Assembly (NCBI GenBank): GCA_949752735.1
Contig: OX457036.1
Span: 6,319,577 to 6,383,576, forward strand
Direction: 5' to 3'
From: Lumbricus terrestris
Lineage: Eukaryota; Annelida; Clitellata; Crassiclitellata; Lumbricidae
DNA length: 64,000 nt
Shown here: positions 14,217 to 25,318 of the stretch, one piece after another
How the letters are laid out: every line of letters begins with the position of its first letter
How positions within the stretch are numbered: the stretch's first letter is position 1
Translations under genes and position numbers: made by a program
Notes under the pieces: generated by a model
What the model was told of the DNA's origin: nothing
The model's database searches: none
The model's input: the letters and a program-made list of their open reading frames with translations, nothing else

Positions 14217-14629
14217 GCTAAGTGATGATTAATTATGTGTAATTCTGGCGTCATTAGTTAACTACTTTAAAAAGCGATGAATTAATAGTTTATTCTCACT
14301 AAATATTTTCTCCAATGAGTAATCACAAACAGAAAGTACACAGTACTCATTGTGTTTCTTCAATGACATTTCTGAGATTTCCTGCTACCATGCAATAACT
14401 TTATAGTTATTTCATCAAATTAATCATAGACCTGTTTACATTTTTTTAAATGTCTTCTTGGAAACACATTGGCTATAAACACTGGTGGACATTGTAAACT
14501 ATTACGAGAGGCTTTCGACTAATCGTCAAAAGGACTTTAGACACTTCTGCTCTAATCTGATTTAAAAAAAATTCAATTATAACAAAAATTAAAGCAATCA
14601 TTTTATGCACTTCGTGTCCTTGTGTCGCA

Positions 14630-15165
14630 TGGTTTGACTGGCAGCCGACTACATGATGTTGTACATTCCACCACAGTCGCGCGAATGCTTTATTCTTCGC
14701 CAGCATGGTGGGGTTTTGCAAATGAGGGTCAGAGGGTCTGTCCGCTATTATCGGAAAGTTGATAAGACAGGGTTTTGTGCCATCTAACACCCCTACTTTT
14801 GACATGTTATGTTCCAAGGCAGATGTATCCCTTTTTCTTCTATCCTCTGTGACCCCGGGCATGTCCTCCATTATCTTCTTCCACCTGAACGTGTAACTGG
14901 TTACTCCCTTAGGCCCCGATCACACAATCTTGAAATACCACGTTGTGATTCTTTGATTGCAAAGGGATTTATCACCAGCATGTTATATAGTTAACTTGAT
15001 TGACGATGATAGTTTAGTAATTGTATTATATTTAACTTTTGATTTTAATTTGCACGCTTTTATTACCTATTATTACTTCTATGTATTATAATGATGTTCT
15101 GTGTCCCATTGTGCGTTTGCAAGTGGAGTAATAAAAAAATACTTACTTACTTACTTTAACAACTA
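14630..15165 (+). pseudogene. 3' end of a LINE on the + strand, frameshifted
   Basis: Across frames the + strand reads a degenerate AWWGFANEGQR, then LSAIIGKLIRQGFVPSNTPT, FDMLCSKADVSLF, LLPPERVTGYSLRPRSHN and FITSMLYS, with a stop near 14994. This is the C-terminal segment of animal LINE ORF2 proteins (AWWGF ... LRPRSHN ... RMLYS). A 3' UTR follows and ends in GTAATAAAAAAATACTTACT repeats at about 15130-15162, the target-primed tail. The 132-codon minus-strand ORF over the same bases is a shadow. Confidence 0.75.
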
Positions 15166-15369
15166 CTACAGTAACTGCTGAGACTTCTGCTACAAACCCA
15201 ACTGCTACTACTGCCACTGTCACTGCTACTGGCACTGCTACTGCTTATAGGCCTACTACTACTTATACGATGTAAATAATTATTATTGTCCAATGTGATC
15301 GCCAATATTAGTCATAATCAACCAGTTCTTTGATTAAATTGGTTAGCGAAATGGCTGGAGCGCTTTTTT

Positions 15370-15410
15370 TAGACACCCTAAACAGATGGTTATAAGATGT
15401 TATATAAACG
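15370..15410 (-). repeat. Short dispersed motif, minus-strand copy
   Basis: On the minus strand TTTATATAACATCTTATAAC precedes CTGTTTAGGGTGTCTAA. It is a diverged copy of the GGTGT motif. Confidence 0.4.
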
Positions 15411-15479
15411 TATAATTAAACAAAATACACATTTCAGCGTAAAATGATAACTTTCATCTTAAATACACGTTGCCGACAG

Positions 15480-15645
15480 CAACGGCCTCTGTTGTCATAA
15501 GTTTTCGTTAGAACTATGAATTCCTCCTCCTCCTCCTCCTCCTCCTCCTCCTCTTCCTTCTCCTCCTCTTCCTCCTCGTCCTCCTCCTCGAGGGAAACGG
15601 CCTATGTTGTCATAAGCCCTCGGCAAATCTAGATCCATCCATCCA
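15480..15645 (-). repeat. Two diverged copies of the VYDNRGRYP repeat around a (CCT)n tract
   Basis: CGGCCTCTGTTGTCATAAG at 15482 and CGGCCTATGTTGTCATAAG at 15598 are reverse-strand relatives of the repeat at 1219 and 20070. The second also retains the ATCCATCCATCC end at about 15634. Between them lies a CCT/CTC microsatellite (about 15519-15590). Confidence 0.65.
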
Positions 15646-15679
15646 TCCACCATCTTGGGCATTCGAGGAAACACGTAAA

Positions 15680-16310
15680 CGGTCGCAGTAGCAGAAGAAC
15701 TGGACAATAATAATTATTTATATCGGATAAGTAGTAGTAGGAGGACTATACGCAGTAACAGTGGCAGTTGAAGTAATAGCAGTCGGGGTAGCAGCAGAAG
15801 TTACAGCAGCAGTAGTTCTTCTAATTTGAATTTGTAAAAGTCATATTGCAACAGAAGCGTCTCAAGTGCTTTCCGTCTACAAGGTCGCCTCTCTTAAAGT
15901 TCTGGTGTTATATTGCATTGGAGTATCCTTAAACCGTCTCTAGTATAGTGGCTGTTTTACTAGAAATAAAAAGTGGCGGGGATCGTAGTACAAGTAGCAA
16001 TGTAGCAGCAATTATTAACATTGCAGAGAGATAGAATCTGAAGTATCAAATGCGTCTGGTGACCTTCGCTACATTCGCTTCAGTTGTTCCAAATTCCACA
16101 TCCACGCATCCATGCTCTCTATCCTCCTCCTCCTCCTCCCTCTCCTTCCGTTCATCTTCTTCTGCTGCAGCAACCAGAGCATCATCAGTCATCGTTCAGT
16201 TGCATCGGAATGTTGTTCGCAGTTCTCACGATTCTCATCTGCTTTGCTTTCATCGTTAAATTCACACTCAGCGACTACGGTAAGTTACAGGCGCTACACA
16301 AATATACCAG
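15680..16310 (+). repeat. Segment A of a direct duplication carrying a first exon
   Basis: From an AGC/AGT-rich stretch through AAACCGTCTCTAGTATA to the bases after the exon donor, this segment matches 24061-24990 in the same order. Similarity is highest from 16140 to 16307, covering the 5' UTR end, the signal-peptide exon and GTTACAGGCGCTACACAAAT of the intron. Confidence 0.75.
16210..16279 (+). CDS. Signal-peptide first exon, copy A
   Basis: ATG at 16210 opens a 23-codon hydrophobic leader (MLFAVLTILICFAFIVKF and then TLSDY), a classic secretory signal peptide. It is followed by a strong donor, TACG|GTAAGT (exon end 16279, phase 1). It is the first ATG in this frame. An almost identical exon lies at 24892-24961. 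Phase 1 fits the lectin exon at 53691, which starts in phase 1 and would give ...SDYEQSVCQ. The region corresponding to the TATA box of copy B reads ATTATTAACATTG here, so this copy's promoter may have decayed. The link to the lectin gene is inference; another downstream gene is possible. Confidence 0.55.
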
Positions 16311-16569
16311 GACTAATTCAATACAACGAGGAAATAATATCACAATTTTTGATATAATGATTAACCTGCCGAGAATTCAGAAACTTGGTGTCGCTTGCCA
16401 TTTTATAAAACGGTTGACATCTAAATGTGGGTGTCTAGCGCATCATGAATATTCAATACGACGAAACAACATCGAGTGGACAGAAAAATAATTCATAAAC
16501 AAATTCTCGAATCACATTTTACTTTTCAAGTGATACATGACCAACATGTTTATACAGCCTTCCATTGCA

Positions 16570-16612
16570 GGACTTTTTAAGTAAATTTTTAGAACTGCAC
16601 AACAAGCAATTT
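16570..16612 (+). repeat. Partial copy of the AGAACTGCACAA repeat family
   Basis: GACTTTTTAAGTAAATTTTT followed by AGAACTGCACAACAAGCA matches the start of the repeats at 27446-27655 and 59340-59525. Similarity is lost after about 45 bases. Confidence 0.5.
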
Positions 16613-16957
16613 GTAGACCTTTGTGAGAATTTTTCCGAAAAATTTCGCCAGTCGACGGCCAAAACATCTGTAGACCTTTTTTGGAATCCTAAATTTTCCC
16701 AACCAGAAATGTCACAAGTCGCTGCATATAAAATCTCATGGCCCTTTTTGAGTCATCCACTTGCAATTGGGAAAAATTAATCATCAATTATCCATGGTCC
16801 AAGCCGCACTAGCAGTTCAAAGGAATACAAGAAAACACGAAATGAGGACAGCTAAACACAGCTGAAACTAAATGCTGACATTAAAGACGTCCAATTGCAG
16901 TCACGCAACACTGGGAAAGAACCCGAAACGTTTAGTCATAAGATCTGTAGTCATTTG

Positions 16958-17771
16958 CAGTGATGCCACAGCTGGGTTTTTTCCACTAGATCTGGGTTTT
17001 TTGGCCTTCGTCTGGGTTTCTGGGTTTTTTGGGGCAAGATCTGGGTTTATTTTGGTGAGTTGACATTTTGTACTTAAAACACATGATTATTCTGTGAAAT
17101 TCAATGTAAAATGGTTTTGATACATAATCTTTTCCACTAATTTTAATTTTAAACTCCACAATCAAGATCCTACGTTGTCAATTCACAAATAATTTAAAAC
17201 CTGAATAATAGTTCTGCACAGAAATAAACCATTTTGACATTTCAAATAGGTCAGGTCCTTGTAAAGCCGTATTACATCTATAACATGCATATACAGTTAT
17301 ACACTGTAGGTCAGGTCAATCCTCTAGTGGTATAATAGCCAAGTTGTTGCAGAGTATAATTAATGTTCTAGGTGGTTAAAACGTTGGATTGTTGGTGTAT
17401 TAAGAAAATTTTGCTGGAAACCTCGGATAACTTTAAAACTTTGTAAACTTAAGCTACGTGTGTTATGTGCTTACGATTCTGGTAGACTCGGCCCGCTGCG
17501 CATGCGCACACGAATATATCGATTAAGTTTATTGTCAGTATGGATCCCGAGTCTCTGACAACTTTGACAATATTAATACTTTAAAGTTGTAATTGCATTT
17601 TATTCCACTCTTTTGACCACAATTTAGTTAATTCTCATGCGAACAAGCGAAAAACCAACTAGATTTGAACAAAGGGGGTCTAAAATAGCTTATATGAATA
17701 GTCTGGGTTTTTCTGGGTTTTTTTTGGGAAGGAAATCTGGGTTTATTTCAGAAACCTCAGTGGTAACACTG
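16958..17771. mobile_element. Non-autonomous hAT element with CTGGGTTTTTT subterminal repeats
   Basis: Ends are CAGTGATGCCAC (left) and, inward from the right, CAGTGTTACCAC: 10 of 12 match. Flanking 8-mers GTCATTTG (16950-16957) and GTTATTTG (17772-17779) match at 7 of 8, a hAT-type duplication. Several CTGGGTTTTTT copies cluster at both ends. There is no coding capacity. Confidence 0.8.
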
Positions 17772-17779
17772 GTTATTTG

Positions 17780-20040
17780 GACTTAATGAGTTGCCTGCAC
17801 CTTTTTTATATATGGCTGTTACACTCTAAATGTGGGTGTTTTCGAACATGTTTGGATATTACAGCATTAGGCACACGTTAAATCGACGCGTTCGCTAGCG
17901 TTTGGGCTGTATGTTATGAATGTATGGATTTTGAGGCTATATAAGGCAAACATTGTGGTCACTGTAATTGTAGATTTTGATGAAATGGAATAGATAAAAA
18001 GAGAGCTATGAATTCTCACAGCCTACGCCCGCTAAACGGCTAATGTACACATGCCAGTTAAATGCTAGAACGTTCGATGCATGCTGTGGGAATTTGAGAC
18101 ACACCAATTCATCGCAACACACCAACGACACACCATTTTTACACGACACACCGCACGACACACGGTTATAAATCTCTGTACTAAACAATACTGTAACAGC
18201 GTAAAACTGAGCAATCAGCGTTTGATAAACGCTGGAGCCTAGCCTACTTATAACTGACTAGATAGGAACATTGGTCTGAAAGTTTAGTGAGGTCTCTAAC
18301 GATTTGCTAATGGTTTATTCGTTTAATAGATTTGACTATGATAATTGTACTAAAACGTCGTATATGTAGTATTTGTAGTGAACTAAACAAAGGTATCTAA
18401 ACTCATACGCCTGATACGTTTCAAACACTAGTGTTCAACGATATCTTGCAGTTGGTATCGACGCTACCTGACATTTTCAATAGTTACAGACAGAATCTTC
18501 ATTCATTAGGATTTTCATGAAATCTTAAGATTTGGGGATTTATTTCGGATTTCGGGGTCTAATAAACTAGGGTTCCAGACTTCCAGTCTACAAAGGCCAG
18601 GAGATATCACATTAATAGCGATGTTTTCTGCTTTTATTTTATACAACCATTACTATAGTTAAAAGAGGTGTGCTATATTGTAATCGATTTGTCATCTTTC
18701 TTACAACATAAATTAGTGTCGTTAATTGCAATACTTGTACTCGGCAGTAGTGAGACGTCCACGAGGTTCAATCATCGATGTTGGTCGTTGTCAGTTTATT
18801 CGAAGTAGTTGTATCGTCACATGGTAACGGTAAGAAGATCGCCCTTGGTTGAAGAAGCTGAAGATAGACTATTATGGTCTGTCAACAAAAATTCATTCCG
18901 TGTATTGAAGGTGCGCTTGTTCCTTGCACAGGTCGTTGCGATCTGCTTATAGACTCTGTCCCAGGCCATTCCGCTTTGCCTTACCACTTAAAGCCGATAA
19001 AACTTCATTCAATGGGTTCTATTGACACTTTCCTTATAATATATTGCCAGTCCAAAGTGATTGTAAAGGGGAAAGTCGACGTTACGGTATCGTTGTCCTT
19101 TGCTCATACGATGTCGCTAAGTAGCACCTAATCAGCGATGCTATAATTTTTTCTTGCTATGAATAATTGGAGCCATGAGCATAATAATGCAAGGCTAAAA
19201 CATTATGTCCAAAAAAGCTCATCGAGGTATTATCGGGTCTCAAGCTATCTCAGAATTTGCAGGCTATGTAACCTGGCTGAGCTCATACGCCGCTGTCTCC
19301 AAATCCTCCATATTATTATCCAGATGTGAGTTCCTCCTTCTCTTTCTGTAAAATATGTTCGCCATGCGCTCTGCCGGCCGTTTCAAACTCAACATTCATC
19401 GCGTTCAGTTTGCTTTGGCCATTATTCTAAAGGCAAAAGCTGTGATATGAAAAAACACAAAAAATATCAACATAAAATGGTTGCCCCTTCTTCTGTTCAC
19501 TGAACAAATGTATGAGTTCTTCACAGCATCCTTCTTTTCATGGATACCACTCTGAATTTTCCACAAAAACCGTCAGATTTGGCCTAAAAGAGCTGTGATG
19601 GCTTTACGTTGAGAAATAAATGTAGAATTTGTGTGAGAAATACGTTGAATTTGTCGCAACGGGCACTTTTTCTCTTGCCTCTGTATTTTCCAATGACTTT
19701 TTTGTCTTGTTGAGTGCATATCTGAGGCTGGCCATTTTGTAGTGCTTCGTCTGTTTCCACACACTGACAGAGTGGATATTTGGTGAAAATACCCAAACGC
19801 GTTAGTGATATTTCAAGAATTGCTACACCATTAATGTATCGGCACGAAACGCTCCTTGAAAAAAAAAATTGAAACCCTTAAAAGACAAGAAGAATATAGA
19901 TATAGGTCGAAAAACTGCGAATTACATGTTTATCATTTTTGCAGCTGTGTATTCGTCGTATCCGGTCTATGTGGCTCTCCGTTTTTTCTTATAGTGCGCA
20001 TAAATCACTTTGGAGATGTATGCAATTATAAAATCGTCTG
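17780..20040. other. Intergenic or intronic DNA, no gene seen
   Basis: Contains two short dispersed-motif copies (about 17814-17845 and 18637-18677, +). Open frames at 18874-19131 (+) and 19573-19796 (-) show no domains or splice context. An AC-rich CACACC/GACACAC cluster lies at 18090-18170. Confidence 0.5.
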
Positions 20041-20231
20041 GACAGTTTTCCTTCGTATCGTTTCTACGGATGGATGGATCCGATTTGACCAGGGTCTATG
20101 ACAACAGAGGCCGTTACCCTGGACAGAAATTTGCTCGGCATATTACAGCACTTATGAGCAAGGTACTCGACCAGTTTTTACTTCTAACTTACAGTAATAG
20201 ATTTTTTGAAGAGCTAATTAAAGGTATCTAA
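20041..20231 (+). repeat. Dispersed repeat, copy 2, with small ORF
   Basis: ATG at 20070 opens MDGSDLTRVYDNRGRYPGQK, the same 20 residues as copy 1, and runs to a TAA at 20229-20231. The DNA match to 1219-1310 is about 95% up to CAGCACTTA, then diverges. The identical peptide but different tails suggest the conserved unit is about 90 bp. Confidence 0.65.
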
Positions 20232-20644
20232 ATGGATCGTAATATTATTAGATTCAACAGTAGTTTTCATAGAGGTATACGTTGAGTTTGAACATAGATT
20301 GCTGTGTGACTGTTTAACGACACCGTCTCGTATCAAGGAAAAAGCGTCGTTGTGAATTATTATTCTAACCGGGTGCAACGCAAATTATCTGATAATATTC
20401 AGTGACTGCACCACAACGTCTCTGGCCCACCTTAACAGCTATTCTGACAACACTGATCCTCTGGCAATTATTATTATGGATATTTTTTTGCTGGTGCCCT
20501 GCTATAATTGGCTTTCGAATGATGCTTTAGAAATATGTGGATTTGACTACGATTACAAAGGTGCTATTAACATGGATCCGTTAAGAGCTTACCTTGGAAC
20601 TATCCTGTTATTGTGAGTCATGTTACTATGAATAATTGATGTTT

Positions 20645-20870
20645 GGTGGTTGCAATAAATTGAATGATTGATTGAATAGCTAATTGATTGACTAATTGAC
20701 TGACTGACGTAATAATTGATTGATTTGTTGATTGTTTGATGGATTGAATGAAGAATTGCCATTTTGATTGGTTGACTGATTGATTGATGGGTGAATTGAT
20801 TTATTGACTGATTGACTGTTGGCCTGGCTTATTGATTAATGTATTTATTGGTTGATTGAATGCTACTGAC
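20645..20870. repeat. Degenerate (GATT)n minisatellite
   Basis: Repeated TTGATTGA/TTGACTGA units with frequent substitutions. No coding potential. Confidence 0.75.
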
Positions 20871-21088
20871 ATAATACGTAAATAACCAATATGCAGCATA
20901 ATTTACTAACATCGGAACCTATCACAAATGTAACGCAGCATGCATACTCAAAGTCAGTAAGAGGACATCACAAAATCATTTGCCTCAGCGCTCAACATGC
21001 AATACATAATAAGTATGACTGGTATTGAGGCATCAGTTTCTAAGTATGACAGTTACCTGTATTATAAGACTACTAAATTTATTATACT

Positions 21089-21375
21089 GGCCTAGTTAGC
21101 TCCATCGGTAAGCGAGAGCGGCATTCGTCTGTTAGTTGCAACGAACTGCGTTTCAAGCCCCGGGCTGGGAGTTGACATTCAGAGATTTAGATATCTCGGG
21201 CTAGCACGTGGGGGACGCAGGGGCGCAAGCTCTTGCGGAGCGACCTTGGGCAAGTTGCTTACCCATCGTTGTCTGTGGGGAAGGCAACGGGAAACCACTT
21301 CACTCATCTCATCCACAGGGGCGTAAAGCCAATTAACCTGCCTTCGGGCAGAGAACTATCATCATCATCATATTT
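21089..21375 (+). repeat. tRNA-derived SINE with MIR/L2-like 3' region
   Basis: The head resembles a tRNA, with an A-box-like TAGCTCCATCGG and a B-box-like GTTTCAAGCCC about 50 bases later. The body contains CGACCTTGGGCAAGTTGCTT, very similar to the conserved region of MIR/L2-type SINEs, and GGCAACGGGAAACCACTTCA. It ends in an ATC microsatellite. Such elements are transcribed by RNA polymerase III and mobilised by LINE enzymes. Confidence 0.75.
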
Positions 21376-22081
21376 ATTATATAAGGTTAAAGATGTACTG
21401 TAGGAAGAGACTAGTAAATATTTGCAGAATGACAACAACATAAAACCAGCTAGAGTAAAAGACTTAAAAAGTCAATTAGCGAAATATTTTGAATCCCCGA
21501 CAAAAGGGTTTCAACGCAACATATTTAATATTTATATAACTGACATCTATTAAAGTTCTGACCATTCCCACAGAGCTGTTAAACCTGTTTATTTATTTAT
21601 TTACTCATTCCATAATCGTGATAATTATTATGGTCACTGTGGCCGTTTACGTCTTTACAAGTAATAATATCACAGTTCGTCGGTTGTTTTTTTTATTACA
21701 AAATGGATTTCCTGTTTCAATGTACCATATTATGCAAGAATACATTTTAATATATACAATGTTATAATTCTGTCTATTATTTGATCGTTTTTGTCATTCA
21801 TTCCACCACGCTGACGTTAGCTATGAACAGAGGCGTAGCGACCGCCCTCCGTACCCTCCGGCCGAAGGGGGCCCGCAAGGAAGGGGGGGGGCCCAAAAAA
21901 GTTGGAAAAAAGACTGTAAAGTTTGTCTATAATTAGGCCTATGTAAGTGACATTTATTGACGCTTTTGCACAATCCACAGTCGGTTTTACTGACAAAAGG
22001 TCTGTGAAGTAGTTATGATAGGCTACATCATGCTATTGGCCATGCATCAGTTCAAGCAAAGATATTTGTTTCAAGCCTGTC

Positions 22082-22222
22082 GGTCAAATTCGAATTTTAG
22101 TTTAACCCCCATTTAACGGCGGTCAAATTCGAATTTTAGTTTGACCCATTTAACGGCGGTCAAATTCGAATTTTAGTTCGACCCATTTAACGGCGGTCAA
22201 ATTCGAATTTTAGTTGAGCCCA
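22082..22222 (+). repeat. 37-bp minisatellite inside the hAT
   Basis: About 3.7 copies of a unit beginning GGTCAAATTCGAATTTTAGT and ending CCCATTTAACGGC, with a few substitutions. It lies in the 5' leader of the element, before the transposase start. Confidence 0.85.
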
Positions 22223-22349
22223 TTCAAAGAACATGTATTTACGTTAATACTGGCGTCCGTCGTTTGGCGAGAAATTGTTAATTTGCGTGTTTAATTTTGT
22301 TGCTGTTTGAAACGTTTCGTTTCCAATGCAGAATTAAGCGCGTTTTGTG

Positions 22350-23090
22350 ATGTCTAAAGGAACATACAAATACAAGAGTGGAGCTAGTAAACGAAAGGCA
22401 TCAAAAGATGCCGAGAAAGAACTTGAGAAAATACCAAGGTTGTAAACATATTTTTCGCTGCAATCGAACATACAAGTAGGCTTACAGACATATGACACGG
22501 ACAGCGCTAGCAGCGACGACTCGTATCCCGAAGCCTTTACAATTGCACAATTATCCAGAAGCATTTCAAGTGAGGTCGAGGGTGAAGCCAGTAGTTCTAC
22601 CAGACAAACTGTGACATATTCCAGCTGCTGCCGGGAAAGATGTAAGCTTATATGAATCTGAACCACTCACTGATGATCTAGGAATTTGGCCGTCTATAGA
22701 TATATAATATCGGACGGGCAAGTGTGTGATATTGTTGCACGGGGCCCACCACAGCAGAATGAAAGTTACGAATTTCCTTTTAACGAGGAAAGACGGAGGT
22801 TCACAAGTAGTAATTTCTATCGAACTATGGCAAATGGCGAGAAAATAAGACGTTCATGGTTAAGAAAAAAAGAAAGATGCCATTTTTGGATTTTGTTGTA
22901 AATTATTTGGCACTGGCGACATACCGATACATCGTGGAACATCTGCTTGGAAAGCACTGTCAAAAAGACTCCAGCTGCAGCAGCACGAAACAGGCAAAGG
23001 GCATCAAGACTGTATGGTGAAGTGCAATGCCAGATCTCTGGACTATGACGCATTGATTAAGCAATTTTCCGAGAACAAGGCTTGAAAGAA
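22350..23090 (+). pseudogene. ZMYM1-like hAT transposase, N-terminal remnants
   Basis: ATG at 22350 gives MSKGTYKYKSGASKRKASKD, the usual lysine-rich start of ZMYM1-like hAT transposases, but a stop follows at 22443-22445. A second piece (about 22680-22900, several frames) reads DLGIWPSI, then FPFNEERRRFTSSNFYRTMA and NGEKIRRSWL, the TTF-type zinc-finger region. Traces run on to about 23090 (KGHQDCMVKC in one frame). The catalytic core is missing. Multiple stops and frame changes make it inactive. Confidence 0.75.
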
Positions 23091-23262
23091 GCGCTTTGCA
23101 TAAATACAGAATACTTGTACAGTACACTGTAGGCCTAGACGCCTATGTATGCATAATACGAACCTTCAACCCTGTATGTTGTATGAAACAGATACTACAT
23201 TCCAGTTCCTGCATCTGTTCGGAGGGGGCCCCGTTCATTGTTGCTACGGCCCTGGCTATGAA

Positions 23263-23760
23263 CATTATTATTATTCCGAAGTTTGACGTCATCCTAGTAT
23301 GACAACAAAGACAGTTGACGACAATAAAAAAAATAAGTGTACAGAGCAGTAAAAGTAAACTTAGAGCATCCGAATAACACCAAAAGATGACTAAACGAAA
23401 ATTAACAATCTCAATGACATTCAATTTTTAGACAACATAGAATAGGCCTAGTTCGTGTAGGTTCTTTGTTACACTCAATTAGGATATGTTGAATTGTCTC
23501 TTTGACGTGACAGGCGTCACATGAACGCTAGAATGTCTTTTTATAATGAATAATTATTATTGATTGGTGTTTGCCACTCCTAGAAAAACTATGATCAATC
23601 GCCCTGCAAATCGAGTGAGACAATGGATAGCCTCTACTGCTCTTACTTGTAGGACATATCTTATATTTAAAACAGGTGTTTAATATTTGAGAACAGCTCT
23701 TTCTGTATTCACGGCTTAATTAAGCGTGATACCTCGTAACCGTAATCGTAGTCGTAATCT
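23263..23760. other. No gene seen
   Basis: AT-rich DNA with one short dispersed-motif copy at 23660-23685 (CTTATATTTAAAACAGGTGT, with a shortened spacer). Nothing coding was recognised. Confidence 0.5.
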
Positions 23761-23786
23761 TATACATGAAGTCATTTGGCGCCACT

Positions 23787-24032
23787 TTAGAGGAATCGAA
23801 CGGTGAACATTATCGTTCTGACAGCATCCAGGCACATAAAAAAAATTTCAAACGCTTGCGGGCAATGGCCAAATTGACAAAGTGTTTCATTACGGGGAAT
23901 ATTAGGGAACTTATTCCAGACAGATGGACGGACAACATTAAAGCAAAACTTTAATACAGCACTGTGTGGTACCAAGTCATTTTGCGTGACAGAGCGAAGA
24001 AATATTTGACCTGCAACGAATAGCACTTCCAC
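23787..24032 (-). pseudogene. Possible LINE ORF2 C-terminal fragment
   Basis: The frame reads FLRSVTQNDLVPHSAVLKF and VVRPSVWNKFPNIPRN, resembling the ...F..R.V..WN.LP.... C-terminal signature of CR1-like LINE proteins. It is short, with no clear borders. Confidence 0.45.
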
Positions 24033-24423
24033 ACAGAGCTTCCTTTAGATAAATTGGGGTGTGGTAGTAGCAGGAGCATTGGAAGTCGTAAACTCAGTAA
24101 GTTTCTTCTTATTCATCCAGAGCAGCAGCAGTAGAAGCAATAGTAGTAGCAACAGCAGCAGTAATACTGACAGTATTAGCAGCAGTGGTAATAGCAGAAG
24201 GAGCAGCAGCAATACCGTAGCTGTTATTTATCGGAAAAAGATATCAATAGAAATTCTCAATCCACAAATATCAACAATGTGGTTGTTGCATTGTGTTTAT
24301 GCATTTATAAACCCCCTCTAGTATAATTGTGGTCCTACTGGTATTAGTAGAAGTAGCAATAGTAGTAGTTGTCTTTAAATTGGCCGGTGATAACGAATTT
24401 ATGCACTCAGCCTTTAGCTGGTA

Positions 24424-24466
24424 CTTATATGGCGGAGATTATCTTTAAGAGAGGTGTGCAATTATT
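24424..24466 (+). repeat. Short dispersed motif (CTTATATGG ... CTTTAAGAGAGGTGT)
   Basis: CTTATATGG precedes GATTATCTTTAAGAGAGGTG TGCA after a short spacer. It shows the TTATC spacer element also seen at 53437 and 57938 (minus strand). Confidence 0.5.
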
Positions 24467-24682
24467 CGAAACAGTATACTGTTACAGTATAATATTTATA
24501 TGCTTCATATTGAAAAAACAAGTATTACAATTTCCAAAGTTTATCAACATTTTATTATGACGAGATGCAACCCATTCGTTTCCTTTTCGACGATGATATG
24601 TACCAAGATGGATGACTTGCGCGCATCAACCGCTGACTGATCACATCATTTCGTAATTTAATCGCGTTTTCAATGTATTTTT

Positions 24683-24689
24683 TATATAA
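24683..24689 (+). promoter_or_regulatory. TATA box upstream of first exon copy B
   Basis: TTTTTATATAAGCAG lies about 205 bp upstream of the ATG at 24892, so transcription would start near 24710. The aligned bases in copy A (about 16012-16025) no longer form a TATA. Confidence 0.4.
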
Positions 24690-24891
24690 GCAGAAAGAAA
24701 TATTCTGAAGTATGCCCTTCTGCAAAACGTCAGACCTGGTGACTTTCGCTACACTCGCTTCTGTTGCCACACACCCCGCATCCGCGCATCCACGGTATCT
24801 AACCCCCTCCTTCCCTCCTCCCTCTCCTTCCGTTCATCTTCTCCAGCTGCAGCAACCAGAGCATCATCAGTCATCGTTCAGTTGCATCGGA

Positions 24892-24961
24892 ATGTTGTTC
24901 GCAGTTCTCCTCATTCTCATCTGCTTTGCTTTCAACGTTAAATTCACACTCAGCGACTACG
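24892..24961 (+). CDS. Signal-peptide first exon, copy B
   Basis: ATG at 24892 encodes MLFAVLLILICFAFNVKF and then TLSDY, differing from copy A at only two residues. The exon ends TACG|GTATGT in phase 1. A TATA box about 205 bp upstream and the intact leader make this the better candidate first exon for the lectin gene. Its acceptor partner could be the phase-1 SUEL exon at 53691, which would leave a first intron of nearly 29 kb full of repeats. Alternatively each copy belongs to a different gene whose other exons were lost or lie elsewhere. Confidence 0.6.
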
Positions 24962-25262
24962 GTATGTTACAGGCGCTACACAAATATATCACTTCAAAGC
25001 AATGCAATGAGATGCAATGTAATTGCAATACGATACAATGCATGCAATGCAAACAAATATAATAAGATACAGTATGACACACGAGATAATAATAAGACAG
25101 AGATTTTCTTTGCCTGACGAATTGCTGTTCGCTGTATAAGCTTAGTGTCTAGACGTCGTATAATGATAGTTATTGTCATTCATTATCGATTGAACCGAGC
25201 AATTTCAATGGATCGGCGACCTTCAACTGTAATTTCACATCTGATACATTGCGTCACTTTTC

Positions 25263-25304
25263 TTATTTATAAGGTAGATAACTTCTTAAAATGGGTGTTT
25301 AATG
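25263..25304 (+). repeat. Short dispersed motif (TTATTTATAAGG ... TTAAAATGGGTGT)
   Basis: TTATTTATAAGGTAGATAAC then CTTCTTAAAATGGGTGTTTA. The spacer again holds GATAAC, the equivalent of GATAACG at 2270. Confidence 0.5.
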
Positions 25305-25318
25305 TTGCTTTAATTAAT

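Larger units (their letters stand above)
21828..23254 (+). mobile_element. hAT element, ZMYM1-like family, 8-bp TSD
   Basis: Left end CAGAGGCGTAGCGACC and right end read inward CAGGGCCGTAGCAACA form terminal inverted repeats, followed by GGGGGCCC-rich subtermini. A perfect 8-bp duplication GCTATGAA flanks it (21820-21827 and 23255-23262). It contains remnants of a transposase and a 37-bp minisatellite. Confidence 0.92.
24061..24990 (+). repeat. Segment B of a direct duplication carrying a first exon
   Basis: Collinear with 15680-16310: an AGC/AGT-rich tract (24120-24215), AAACCCCCTCTAGTATAAT, then the 5' UTR and signal-peptide exon with its donor and GTTACAGGCGCTACACAAAT. Extra bases between blocks make it longer than segment A. 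Confidence 0.75.

Noticed and set aside
14473..14871. 132-codon minus-strand frame first considered as a Harbinger transposase (GVLDGTKPCLI)
   Set aside because: The plus strand over the same bases reads a much better LINE ORF2 C-terminus, so the minus frame is a shadow.
21828..23254. CRISPR-like array (37-bp units)
   Set aside because: Only 3.7 units without unique spacers, inside a eukaryotic transposon.
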